Assembly (NCBI GenBank): GCA_023441105.1
Contig: JAEZQX010000153.1
Span: 1-26,208 of the forward strand
Source: Pseudomonadota bacterium
Lineage (GTDB): Bacteria > Pseudomonadota > Gammaproteobacteria > Burkholderiales > Burkholderiaceae
DNA: 26,208 nt
Direction: 5' to 3'
The notes below the pieces were generated by a model. The model was not told the DNA's origin. It made no database searches and saw only the letters and a list, made by a program, of their open reading frames with translations. A program made the position numbers and the translations under genes. Positions 1-6,706 of the stretch are shown here, piece after piece (positions within the stretch are counted from its first letter, which is position 1; each line of letters opens with the position of its first letter).

Positions 1-174
1 GACGCGGAGCACTGCTCCGCGCTAGGCCTAGCGACCTTCGGGGCGTGCCCCGCACGCCACGTTGGTCGCGGCCCGGCCAGCGGCACACGCGGCCGGGCGG
101 AGGGCGGTCGCCGTCAGGCGACGCGGAGCACCGCTCCGCGAGCCCGGAGCAAGGGGGCGCTTGCAAGCGCCCCC
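1..174. repeat. Cluster of palindromes and a repeated hairpin
   Basis: A 21-base element at 1-21 returns at 120-140 with one difference. Each copy folds as CGCGGAGC/GCTCCGCG around a 3-base loop. A perfect 12-base palindrome (GCTAGGCCTAGC) lies at 21-32, a GCCCGGCC/GGCCGGGC stem near 75-105, and a perfect 22-base palindrome (11-base arms GGGGGCGCTTG) at 153-174. No protein-like frame fits here. The density resembles REP/BIME-type intergenic repeats. The hairpins lie just downstream of the minus-strand gene ending at 235 and could stop its transcription, but none is followed by a T-run on that strand. The window edge cuts the cluster, so its full extent is unknown. Confidence 0.6.
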
Positions 175-234
175 GCCAAGCGACTTCGCCCCTGCGCCTC
201 AATCGCCCCCCGCGCGGCCCTGCGATAGAAACGG

Positions 235-1905
235 TTAGCGTCGAATGTAGACCCGATACCGATCGTACTCGGTCAACAACCGGTACCGCTGCCAGTTCGC
301 TTCGAACAACGGGTTGCGGCGGAAGTAGGCGAGGTAGTCGAAATCCTTGCCGCCGCACATGATGATGCCGGGCTCCTTGTCGACGATCACCAGCTTCGGG
401 CGGTTGCGGTTGAAGTCCTCGGCGACCGCGTGGTAGGCGTAGGACTCGGCGAACGACATCTCGGACGGGTTGCGGAACATGCGGCCGTCGGGCAGGCACC
501 TGGGATACGCGCCCTGGATCGGCCACAGGCTCATGAAGCGGGTGGCCATCTTGGTCTTGGCGTAGTTGACCAGCGGGAAGTGGGGATAGATGCCGGGAGA
601 GAGGATCAGCACCGGGCCTTCGGATGCCGGCTTGCCGAAGCGCTGCAGCAGCTGCCCGGCTGGGCTGTCGGTGAATCGCGCCTGCCGCCAGAAGGTGGGG
701 CGGGTGAGCGCGGAAAGGTAGTAGACGCCCAGCATCAGCGCCACCAGGAACACCATCAGCGACAACGAGCGCCGCTCGTGGACCTCCGCCACCTGCGAGT
801 CGAGCAACTCGCTCAGCAGGACCGCGGCCAGCAGCAGGACGAACGATTCCGTCGGCAGCACGTGGTAGGGCCAGCCCTTGCCCTGCGCCAGCGCGACGAT
901 GGTGGCCGCGATGGCCGCGACGGCGACGACCCGGGCGAGCGGGCGGCGCATGTGCAGCGACGCGATCGCCAGCGGCACGAGCAGTATCGCCGACGGCGTG
1001 AGCTGTGAATCGAACAGGACGCCCCAGGGGCCGCGGTCGCCGAGGCCGACGTAGCTTTCCATCGCCAGCGGCACCACCACCGTGAGGTACGACGGGGTGA
1101 CGAAGAGGATGAAGGCCCCGTAGGCAACCAGGATGGCCGCCAGGATCCACGGCGCGGGATCGCGCGCCGCCCGGCGCCAGCCGAGATTTGCGGCAACCAG
1201 CGCCTCGACCAGCAGCGGGATCAGCAGGAAGTGCGGCTTGAGCGCGAAAGCGATGCCCGCGAACAGGGTGGTGGCGAACCGTACGCTCGGCACCGTCTCC
1301 CGACGCTCGAGCCGCGCCTGCGCCAGCAGCAGGTAGGGCAGCGTCGCGACGATCATCAGGTGCTCGCGCTGCGTGAATTCGCTGCCGGGGTACACGATCA
1401 TCAGGAACAGCAGCAGCGGCGGCAACAGGTAGCGATGGATGCCGCTCACGGACCCGGGCACGACCCGGAGCAGGCGCCAGCAAAGCACGAAGCTGAAGCC
1501 GATCCAGGCGAGCACGCACAGGATCAGGGCGCTCGGTGCCGGGATCGGCGTCAGCCGCGCGATCACGGCCGGGAACAGGTCGAGCACGAACACCAGGGGC
1601 GGATTGACATCGATCAGGTCGACGTACAGTCGTTCCCCGGCCAGCCAGCGCTGCGCGTAGTGCAGCAGCGCCGCCGAATCATGATTCAACGGCGGCAGGA
1701 GGTAGACGATCACCCAGGGCAGGGGCGCGAGCAGGAAGAAGGCGAACGCCAGCATCGCCGCCCGCGACGGGTCGGCCGCGAAGGCATGCACGCCTGCCGG
1801 AGCAGGGGCCGCATCGGCGATGCCCGTCCCGGCGTCCGCGATGTTGCCCTCGGGGACACGTCCTTCCAGGAGCAGGCGGAGGTAGGCTCGGTTCTTGGAG
1901 GTCAA
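235..1905 (-). CDS. Polytopic GT-C-like membrane protein, probable glycosyltransferase
   Basis: This 556-residue protein has a short polar N-terminus, then about ten hydrophobic segments between roughly residues 50 and 405, and a soluble C-terminal region of about 150 residues. After the first membrane segment comes a loop with LNHDSAALLHYAQRWLAGE, then YVDLIDVNPP. This early acidic loop followed by a DxNPP motif is typical of GT-C and PMT-like enzymes that use polyprenyl-phosphate sugars outside the inner membrane. The specific sugar cannot be read. The longest frame starts with TTG at 1905 and no Shine-Dalgarno site. Later candidates are a GTG near residue 38 and the ATG at residue 51, just before the first membrane span. 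It is divergent from the methyltransferase-GT2-EamA genes and may be the transferase for their product. Membrane nature is clear; activity is inferred. Confidence 0.65.
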   Translation of the reverse strand: MTSKNRAYLRLLLEGRVPEGNIADAGTGIADAAPAPAGVHAFAADPSRAAMLAFAFFLLAPLPWVIVYLLPPLNHDSAALLHYAQRWLAGERLYVDLIDVNPPLVFVLDLFPAVIARLTPIPAPSALILCVLAWIGFSFVLCWRLLRVVPGSVSGIHRYLLPPLLLFLMIVYPGSEFTQREHLMIVATLPYLLLAQARLERRETVPSVRFATTLFAGIAFALKPHFLLIPLLVEALVAANLGWRRAARDPAPWILAAILVAYGAFILFVTPSYLTVVVPLAMESYVGLGDRGPWGVLFDSQLTPSAILLVPLAIASLHMRRPLARVVAVAAIAATIVALAQGKGWPYHVLPTESFVLLLAAVLLSELLDSQVAEVHERRSLSLMVFLVALMLGVYYLSALTRPTFWRQARFTDSPAGQLLQRFGKPASEGPVLILSPGIYPHFPLVNYAKTKMATRFMSLWPIQGAYPRCLPDGRMFRNPSEMSFAESYAYHAVAEDFNRNRPKLVIVDKEPGIIMCGGKDFDYLAYFRRNPLFEANWQRYRLLTEYDRYRVYIRR

Positions 1906-2206
1906 GGCTTGCGCCGGCGGATGGATATCATGTCATCGGAGCCTTCTGCATTCGGAACGACGGTTTCGGACGGAAGAAAACCCCCAGCGGAAGACTGGTG
2001 GCCCAGTTCCGTCACTGCTGACAGCGGCGAGTGCGACACCCGGCAAACTTCGCCGGGACAGCGCGGCGGCAGGCGACCGCCACGCTGCCAGTATATCGAT
2101 GGGTTATATTCGGAAAGTTTCAGAGTGCTGCAGTCCTGTCCGATGTCCGGTCGACCGGTGAGGTGCCAGCGGGGGCGTACCGGCCCAAGAACCTGAACCG
2201 CCTGCC
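1906..2206. other. Divergent intergenic region, no gene seen
   Basis: These 301 bases separate the minus-strand membrane protein from the methyltransferase gene. I see no conserved protein in any frame. The only AT-rich patch is around 2092-2110, with TATATT at 2105-2110 as a possible -10 for the plus-strand genes. No matching -35 is evident, so a promoter is only suggested. A small dyad GGTCGACC lies near 2150. There is no clear intrinsic terminator. Confidence 0.4.
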
Positions 2207-2938
2207 ATGGAACCTGCCGAATACGACCGCATGGATGCGGTCGAGGACCGCATGTGGTGGTACCGTGCAGCCCATGCCAACATGCTGGATGCCCTGCTCG
2301 GATCGTCGCCGCCGCCCGGCAGCCCGTTGCTCGATGCCGGCTGCGGAACGGGCGGCTTGCTGCGACGCCTCGCCGCCGCTGCACCCGGCCGGCTGCCGGT
2401 GGGCATCGACATCTTCGAGCCGGCCGCCGCCGTGGCACGCGGCAAGAGCGGTTGCCCGGTCGCGGTCGCCAGCGCCAACGTCCTGCCGTTCCGCGATGCC
2501 TCGCTTGGCACGATCTTCAGCGTCGACGTCATCTGCCATCGCAACGTGGACCCGGCAACCGCCTTGGCCGAAGCAAGACGCTGCCTGATGCCCGGAGGAT
2601 CGCTGATCATCAACGTGCCCGCCTACCAGTGGATGGCCTCCTTCCATGACCGTGAAGTCCACAATGCCCGCCGTTTCGACCGTCCCGGCCTCGCCCGGCT
2701 GCTGGCAGGCGCCGGCTTCAGCCGTTTTCGCACCACCTACTGGAACAGCATCCTGTTCCCGCTGATGGCCCTGCACCGCAAGCTGCCGGCCCGCAATCCT
2801 TCACGAAGCGATGTCGGGGAATTCTCGCCGCTCGTCAACAGCGTCTTCGGCGGCATCCTGGCTGTCGAAAGGGCGGGGCTGCGGCTCGGCCTGCGCTACC
2901 CCTTCGGCGGCTCGCTGCTCGCCGTTGCAACCAAATGA
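2207..2938 (+). CDS. Class I SAM-dependent methyltransferase
   Basis: The 243-residue protein has a canonical motif I, LLDAGCGTGGLLRRL, at about residues 41-55, an acidic residue ending strand 2 (GIDIFEP), and the motif IV/post region FSVDVICHRNVDPATALAEARRCLMPGG. This is the Methyltransf_11/25 fold. The N-terminal EYDRMDAVEDRMWWYRAAH is a pattern I associate with methyltransferases of polysaccharide and lipid-carrier clusters. The start is the ATG opening this conserved block, although no strong ribosome site precedes it. The stop overlaps the ATG at 2935 in frame with the next gene, so the two are probably translated together. Its substrate is unknown. A lipid-linked sugar or a nucleotide-sugar made by the neighbours is the natural guess. 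Confidence 0.8.
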   Translation: MEPAEYDRMDAVEDRMWWYRAAHANMLDALLGSSPPPGSPLLDAGCGTGGLLRRLAAAAPGRLPVGIDIFEPAAAVARGKSGCPVAVASANVLPFRDASLGTIFSVDVICHRNVDPATALAEARRCLMPGGSLIINVPAYQWMASFHDREVHNARRFDRPGLARLLAGAGFSRFRTTYWNSILFPLMALHRKLPARNPSRSDVGEFSPLVNSVFGGILAVERAGLRLGLRYPFGGSLLAVATK

Positions 2939-2946
2939 GGCAGGCC

Positions 2947-3972
2947 ATGCGCACCTACGCCTTGTCCATCGTCGTGCCGGTGTACCGCGGCGCAGCTTCC
3001 GTGGGCATCCTGGTCGACGCCCTGGCGGCGCTGACGATCCCCGGCGGACACGAAGTAATCCTCGTCAACGACGGCAGCCCCGACAACAGTGCCGAAGTCT
3101 GCCGCGCGCTTGCCGCCCGCACCGACTTGCCGGTCACCTTCGTCGACCTGTCGCGCAACTTCGGCGAGCACAACGCGGTCATGGCGGGCTTGCGCCATGC
3201 CCGGGGCGACTACGTGATCACCATGGACGACGACCTGCAGAACCCGATCTCGGAGGTGGTCAAGCTCTTCGAGCATGCGCGGTCGGGCGGCTGGGACGTG
3301 GTCTACACCTACTACGCCGAGAAGAAGCATGCCGCCTGGCGCAACCTCGGCAGCCGCTTCGCCAACATGGTCGCCGACGTCCTGCTCGACAAGCCGCGCG
3401 GCCTGTACCTTTCCAGCTTTCGCTGCATGAGCGCCTTCGTCGTCCGCTGCGTGACCCGCTACGAAGGTCCGTTCCCGTACGTCGATGGCCTGATCATGCA
3501 GTCCACGCAGCATATCGACAGCATTCCGGTCGAGCATATGGCGCGGGCAGCCGGGCAGAGCAACTACACCATCCGGCGACTGATCCGCCTCTGGCTCAGC
3601 CTGTTCATCAACTTCTCGGCCATGCCGCTGCGGCTCAGCGTCGTGGCCGGCTTCGTGATCGGCCTGCTGGGCGTGATCGGCTGCATCATGGTGGTGCTGG
3701 AGGCCCTACTGAACACGCCGCCGCCGGGCTGGGCGTCGCTGATGGCGGCCACCCTGCTGATCTCCGGCGTGCAGATGGTGATGCTGGGCATCATTGGCGA
3801 ATACCTTGGCCGGCTCTTCCTCACCGCCAACCGCAAGCCGCAATCGCTGGTGCGCGAGGTGGTTCCGCCGGCGGCCGAGGAAGCGCGCCGCTTCCAGGCA
3901 GTGCAGGCGATGGACGAGCCGGCGAGGCCGCAGCCCGGCAAGCTGCAGGCCGCGAAGCGGGAAACGATCTGA
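2947..3972 (+). CDS. GT2 polyprenyl-phosphate glycosyltransferase (ArnC/GtrB/DPM1-like)
   Basis: This family transfers a sugar from a nucleotide donor to undecaprenyl phosphate on the inner face of the membrane. The N-terminal GT-A domain shows SIVVPVYRG (about residues 7-15), VNDGSPDN (donor-binding Asp 42) and MDDDLQNP (93-100, metal-binding Asp cluster). Two C-terminal membrane spans (about 215-245 and 252-280) follow a juxtamembrane stretch SNYTIRRLIRLWLSLFINF, which is typical of ArnC and GtrB. I chose the ATG at 2947 because TGAGG at 2936-2940 makes a good ribosome site. The frame stays open to an ATG at 2935 that overlaps the upstream stop. The stop overlaps the next start (TGATG at 3970-3974), so translation is coupled to the small EamA-like protein. 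The exact sugar cannot be told. Confidence 0.85.
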   Translation: MRTYALSIVVPVYRGAASVGILVDALAALTIPGGHEVILVNDGSPDNSAEVCRALAARTDLPVTFVDLSRNFGEHNAVMAGLRHARGDYVITMDDDLQNPISEVVKLFEHARSGGWDVVYTYYAEKKHAAWRNLGSRFANMVADVLLDKPRGLYLSSFRCMSAFVVRCVTRYEGPFPYVDGLIMQSTQHIDSIPVEHMARAAGQSNYTIRRLIRLWLSLFINFSAMPLRLSVVAGFVIGLLGVIGCIMVVLEALLNTPPPGWASLMAATLLISGVQMVMLGIIGEYLGRLFLTANRKPQSLVREVVPPAAEEARRFQAVQAMDEPARPQPGKLQAAKRETI

Positions 3973-4334
3973 TGGCCGGACTGTTCGGCCAGAATCCGCT
4001 CCTGCCGTACTACCTGGCGCTGGCGGCGGCCATCCTGGGCGGAATCGGCGGGCAGCTGCTGCTCAAGGCCGGCTCGGTGGGCGCGCAGAGCACCATCGAC
4101 CAGTTCATGCGCCTGCCGACGCTGGTCGGCCTCGGCTTCTACGCCGTCTCGGCCGTGCTGTACGTCATCGCCTTGCGGCGCATCCCGGTATCGCTAGCCT
4201 TTCCCAGCGTATCGGTCAGCTATGCCGTGATAGCGCTGCTCGGCTACCTGCTCTGGTCGGAGCCGCTGGGCTGGGCGCAGGTCGCCGGCATCGCGCTGAT
4301 CTGCACCGGTGTGGTCCTGCTCTATCGGGTGTAG
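3972..4334 (+). CDS. Small EamA/ArnE-like membrane protein, putative lipid-linked sugar flippase
   Basis: A 120-residue, four-span membrane protein: LALAAAILGGIGGQLLLKAG, a second span near 45-65, SLAFPSVSVSYAVIALLGYLLW, and AQVAGIALICTGVVLLYRV. This single four-helix unit is the size of ArnE, ArnF and other small-multidrug-resistance-like EamA proteins. In the Arn pathway such proteins help move undecaprenyl-phosphate sugars across the inner membrane. The ATG overlaps the stop of the ArnC/GtrB-like gene, the usual place for a partner flippase. Its identity as a flippase rests on that context. An SMR-type drug exporter is possible but less likely here. It ends 12 bases before the end of the converging aminotransferase gene. 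Confidence 0.75.
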   Translation: MAGLFGQNPLLPYYLALAAAILGGIGGQLLLKAGSVGAQSTIDQFMRLPTLVGLGFYAVSAVLYVIALRRIPVSLAFPSVSVSYAVIALLGYLLWSEPLGWAQVAGIALICTGVVLLYRV

Positions 4335-4346
4335 CTCACCGGCTGC

Positions 4347-5480
4347 TCAGCGGGCATGCTGCCGCACGGCAGCGCCGACTTCGCGCGCCTGCTCGTCGGT
4401 GAGTTGCGGGAACATCGGCAGGCTCAGCACCGTCCGCGCCGCGGCTTCCGAATGCGGCAGGCCCCCGGGTCCCGAGGCGATCCGATCCCTGTAGGCAGGC
4501 TGCAGGTGGACCGGCACGGGATAGTGCACGTTGCTGCCGATGCCTGCGGACCGTAGCCGCTGCTGCAGGCCGTCGCGATCCGGCGTGCGCACCACGTACT
4601 GATGGAAGACGTGGCTGGCGCCCTGGCGACGAGCCGGCAACCGCAGCGTGCCGCAGCCGGCGAGTTCCTCATCGTAGATGGCGGCGATCGCCTGGCGCCG
4701 CCGGTTGTCGTCCTCCAGGTGACGCAACCTCACCCGCAGCAGCGCCGCCTGGACTTCATCGAGACGGCTGTTGACGCCGACCATGTCGCTGACATAGCGG
4801 TCGCGCCAGCCGTACTGGCGCAGCGCGCCCAGGTCCGCGGCCAGCCCGGGATCGGCGGTGGTGACGATGCCACCATCGCCGAGGGCGCCGAGGTTCTTCG
4901 TCGGGTAGAGACTGTAGGCGGCGATGTCGCCGAGGCTGCCGAGCCTGCGTCCCTCGAAGGTCGCGCCGTGTGCCTGCGCGCAGTCCTCGACGACCCGGAT
5001 GCGGTGGCGGCGCGCGATCGCCAGGATCCGGTCCATCGCTGCCGCCTGCCCGTAGAGATGCACCGGGATCACGGCGCGGACCGGCGCTGTTGACTGGCGA
5101 TCGAGGACCGCCTGCTCGAACGCCTGCGGATCCATCGTGAAGAACTCGTCCTCGATGTCGATGAGCAGCGGCGTGGCGCCGACCATTTCGATGGCGGCGA
5201 CGGTGGCGACCGCGGTATGCGAGACGGTGGCGACCGTATCCCCTTGGCCGATACCCAGCGCCCGCAGCGCCAGCGCCAGCGCATCGGTGCCGTTGGCGAC
5301 GCCGATCCCGTGGCCGACGCCGATGAAGGCGGCGAATTCCGCTTCGAAAGCCGACACCTCCTTGCCGAGGATGTACCAGCCGCTGTCCAGCGCCGCCGTC
5401 ACCGCCGCATCGATCTCGGCCTTGTGGGCGCGGTAGCCGGCGCCGGGGTCGGCCTGCGGGATACGCAACGGGCCGCTCAT
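4347..5480 (-). CDS. DegT/DnrJ/EryC1/StrS-type sugar aminotransferase
   Basis: This is a 377-residue PLP enzyme of the family that aminates keto sugars in nucleotide-sugar synthesis (ArnB, WecE, PglE and others). Visible landmarks are SGWYILGKEVSAFEAEFA near the start, VANGTDALALAL (about 61-72), VVEDCAQAHGA (about 163-173) and SLYPTKNLGALGDGG with the probable PLP lysine K195. The C-terminal half has QYGWRDRYVSDMVGVNSRLDE, which is typical for the fold. The frame is open further upstream into the epimerase gene. I chose the ATG at 5480 because it begins the conserved sequence, follows AGAAGGAG at a good distance and overlaps the epimerase stop by four bases (ATGA). The two genes therefore form an operon read epimerase first. 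The product is presumably an amino sugar, not identifiable from sequence alone. Confidence 0.88.
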   Translation of the reverse strand: MSGPLRIPQADPGAGYRAHKAEIDAAVTAALDSGWYILGKEVSAFEAEFAAFIGVGHGIGVANGTDALALALRALGIGQGDTVATVSHTAVATVAAIEMVGATPLLIDIEDEFFTMDPQAFEQAVLDRQSTAPVRAVIPVHLYGQAAAMDRILAIARRHRIRVVEDCAQAHGATFEGRRLGSLGDIAAYSLYPTKNLGALGDGGIVTTADPGLAADLGALRQYGWRDRYVSDMVGVNSRLDEVQAALLRVRLRHLEDDNRRRQAIAAIYDEELAGCGTLRLPARRQGASHVFHQYVVRTPDRDGLQQRLRSAGIGSNVHYPVPVHLQPAYRDRIASGPGGLPHSEAAARTVLSLPMFPQLTDEQAREVGAAVRQHAR

Positions 5481-6547
5481 GCTCCTTCTCCGTCGCAATA
5501 GTGCGCGAGGTTGGGACGGAACCAGTCGAGCGTGCGCCTCAGGCCTTCGCTCATGTCGACGCGCGGCCGCCAGCCGGTTGCTGCGCGGAAGGCGGAGTCG
5601 TCTGCGTGATAGTCGCCGATGTCGATTTTCTTGCGCTCCGATGGAAATGGCTTGATCACCGACGCGCCGCCGCCGTTGGCGGCGATCAGCGCCTCCGCCA
5701 GACGCGCCAGGCTGATCGGCGGGAAGCCGCCGATGTTGAAGGCACGGCCTTCGGTGGCAGGCGTCACCGCGGCCAGGAATGCGTCGACGGCATCGTCGAC
5801 GTAGGTGAAGTCGCGCAGCTGCTCGCCACCCCACACCTCGAACGGCTTGCCCTGCAGGGCGAGCCGGATCCAGATGCCGAGGAAGGTCTGGCGCGCATCC
5901 TTGATCCGCATGCGCGGTCCGTAGGTGTTGGTGAGCCGCAAGCTGCAGGCGCGCAGGCCATGGACGCGATGGTAGAGCAGGTGGTAGAACTCGCCGGCGA
6001 GCTTGTTGATGCCGTTCACGTCCGGCGGCACCAGCGGGTGCTTCTCGTCCACCGGCAGGTAGGACGGTGCGCCGTAGATCTGGCGAGTGCTGGCGAAAAC
6101 GATGCGCGTATCCGGCGCGGTCTTGCGACAGGCCTCCAGCAGGTGCAGCTGCGCCTCGGTGTTGATGGCCAGGTCGGTCAGCGGATCGGTCATCGAGTCG
6201 AGATGGCTGGTCTGGCCCACCAGGTTGAAGATCACGTCCCGCCCGCGCACCAGGTGGGGCAGGACGTGGCGGTCGCGCAGGTCGGAGAGGTTGACGGTGA
6301 GCCGGTCCTGGATGCCATCGAGGTTGAACCAGTTGCCGCCGTACTCGGGAATCAGGCTGTCGACGATCAGCACGTCGGCATCGAGCTCGACCAGGCGCCG
6401 CGCCAGGCTCGAGCCGATGAAGCCGAGGCCGCCGGTGATCAGCACCCGCCTTCCGGCCCAGTCGGCGGCATCGTTGGCCAGCACCGGGCGGGGGCGCGCG
6501 TCTGCGGGCGGTGGGGGGAGGGGCGAAGCAGGGACAGGTGGTGGCAC
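5477..6547 (-). CDS. NAD-dependent epimerase/dehydratase (extended SDR) with Asn at the catalytic Tyr position
   Basis: The 356-residue protein has the Rossmann motif ITGGLGFIGSSLARRL (about 37-52), VDSL at the end of strand 2 and FASTRQIYG (151-159) with the usual catalytic Ser/Thr. It also has the substrate-side region SLRLTNTYGPR. In the YxxxK position the sequence reads VNGINKLAGE: lysine 182 is kept, but residue 178 is asparagine instead of tyrosine. The first 30 residues are proline-rich and not part of the fold; a GTG at residue 22 is an alternative start. It acts on a nucleotide sugar, and the downstream aminotransferase suggests a deoxyamino-sugar route. Which epimerisation, dehydration or reduction it performs cannot be said, and the Tyr loss makes normal SDR chemistry uncertain. 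Confidence 0.82.
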   Translation of the reverse strand: MPPPVPASPLPPPPADARPRPVLANDAADWAGRRVLITGGLGFIGSSLARRLVELDADVLIVDSLIPEYGGNWFNLDGIQDRLTVNLSDLRDRHVLPHLVRGRDVIFNLVGQTSHLDSMTDPLTDLAINTEAQLHLLEACRKTAPDTRIVFASTRQIYGAPSYLPVDEKHPLVPPDVNGINKLAGEFYHLLYHRVHGLRACSLRLTNTYGPRMRIKDARQTFLGIWIRLALQGKPFEVWGGEQLRDFTYVDDAVDAFLAAVTPATEGRAFNIGGFPPISLARLAEALIAANGGGASVIKPFPSERKKIDIGDYHADDSAFRAATGWRPRVDMSEGLRRTLDWFRPNLAHYCDGEGA

Positions 6548-6629
6548 AGTCTGGATCCGGGAAGATTGCCCCCGATCCTAGCGCGGAAGCTGCGTCGCCG
6601 TATGACCCATTGCGCGGTCATGTTGCTCG

Positions 6630-6657
6630 TTGCAATCGCAGCCGTACTGTATAAAAT
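6630..6657 (+). promoter_or_regulatory. Sigma-70-like promoter of the radical SAM gene
   Basis: TTGCAA at 6630-6635 and TAAAAT at 6652-6657 are separated by 16 bases, or TATAAA at 6650-6655 can be read as the -10 with a shorter gap. The -10 lies inside the LexA box, so repressor binding would block polymerase. Transcription would start about 40 bases before the ATG at 6707. Inferred from consensus only. Confidence 0.5.
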
Positions 6658-6664
6658 CACAGTA
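6645..6664. promoter_or_regulatory. LexA (SOS) box
   Basis: TACTGTATAAAATCACAGTA fits the LexA consensus of beta- and gammaproteobacteria. It has CTGT and ACAG separated by eight mostly A/T bases, with the flanking TA/TA also symmetrical. It stands 42 bases before the ATG of the radical SAM gene and about 97 bases from the start of the divergent epimerase gene. It overlaps the best -10 candidate. The PA0069 orthologue in Pseudomonas aeruginosa is, as I recall, a member of the LexA regulon, which supports the call. Confidence 0.85.
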
Positions 6665-6706
6665 TGCCGAGGCGCGAAGCGCGGCGTCATCCAAGGGCAG
6701 GCAGTC

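Noticed and set aside
1231..2196. Plus-strand 321-codon frame across the start of the membrane protein gene
   Set aside because: Mostly antisense to a gene with a convincing membrane pattern; Arg/Gln-rich with no domain. The part past 1905 has no protein-like features either.
5501..6706. N-terminal 400 codons open in frame with the radical SAM gene
   Set aside because: They are antisense to the epimerase gene, carry no recognisable domain, and lie upstream of the LexA box and promoter. The real start is 6707.
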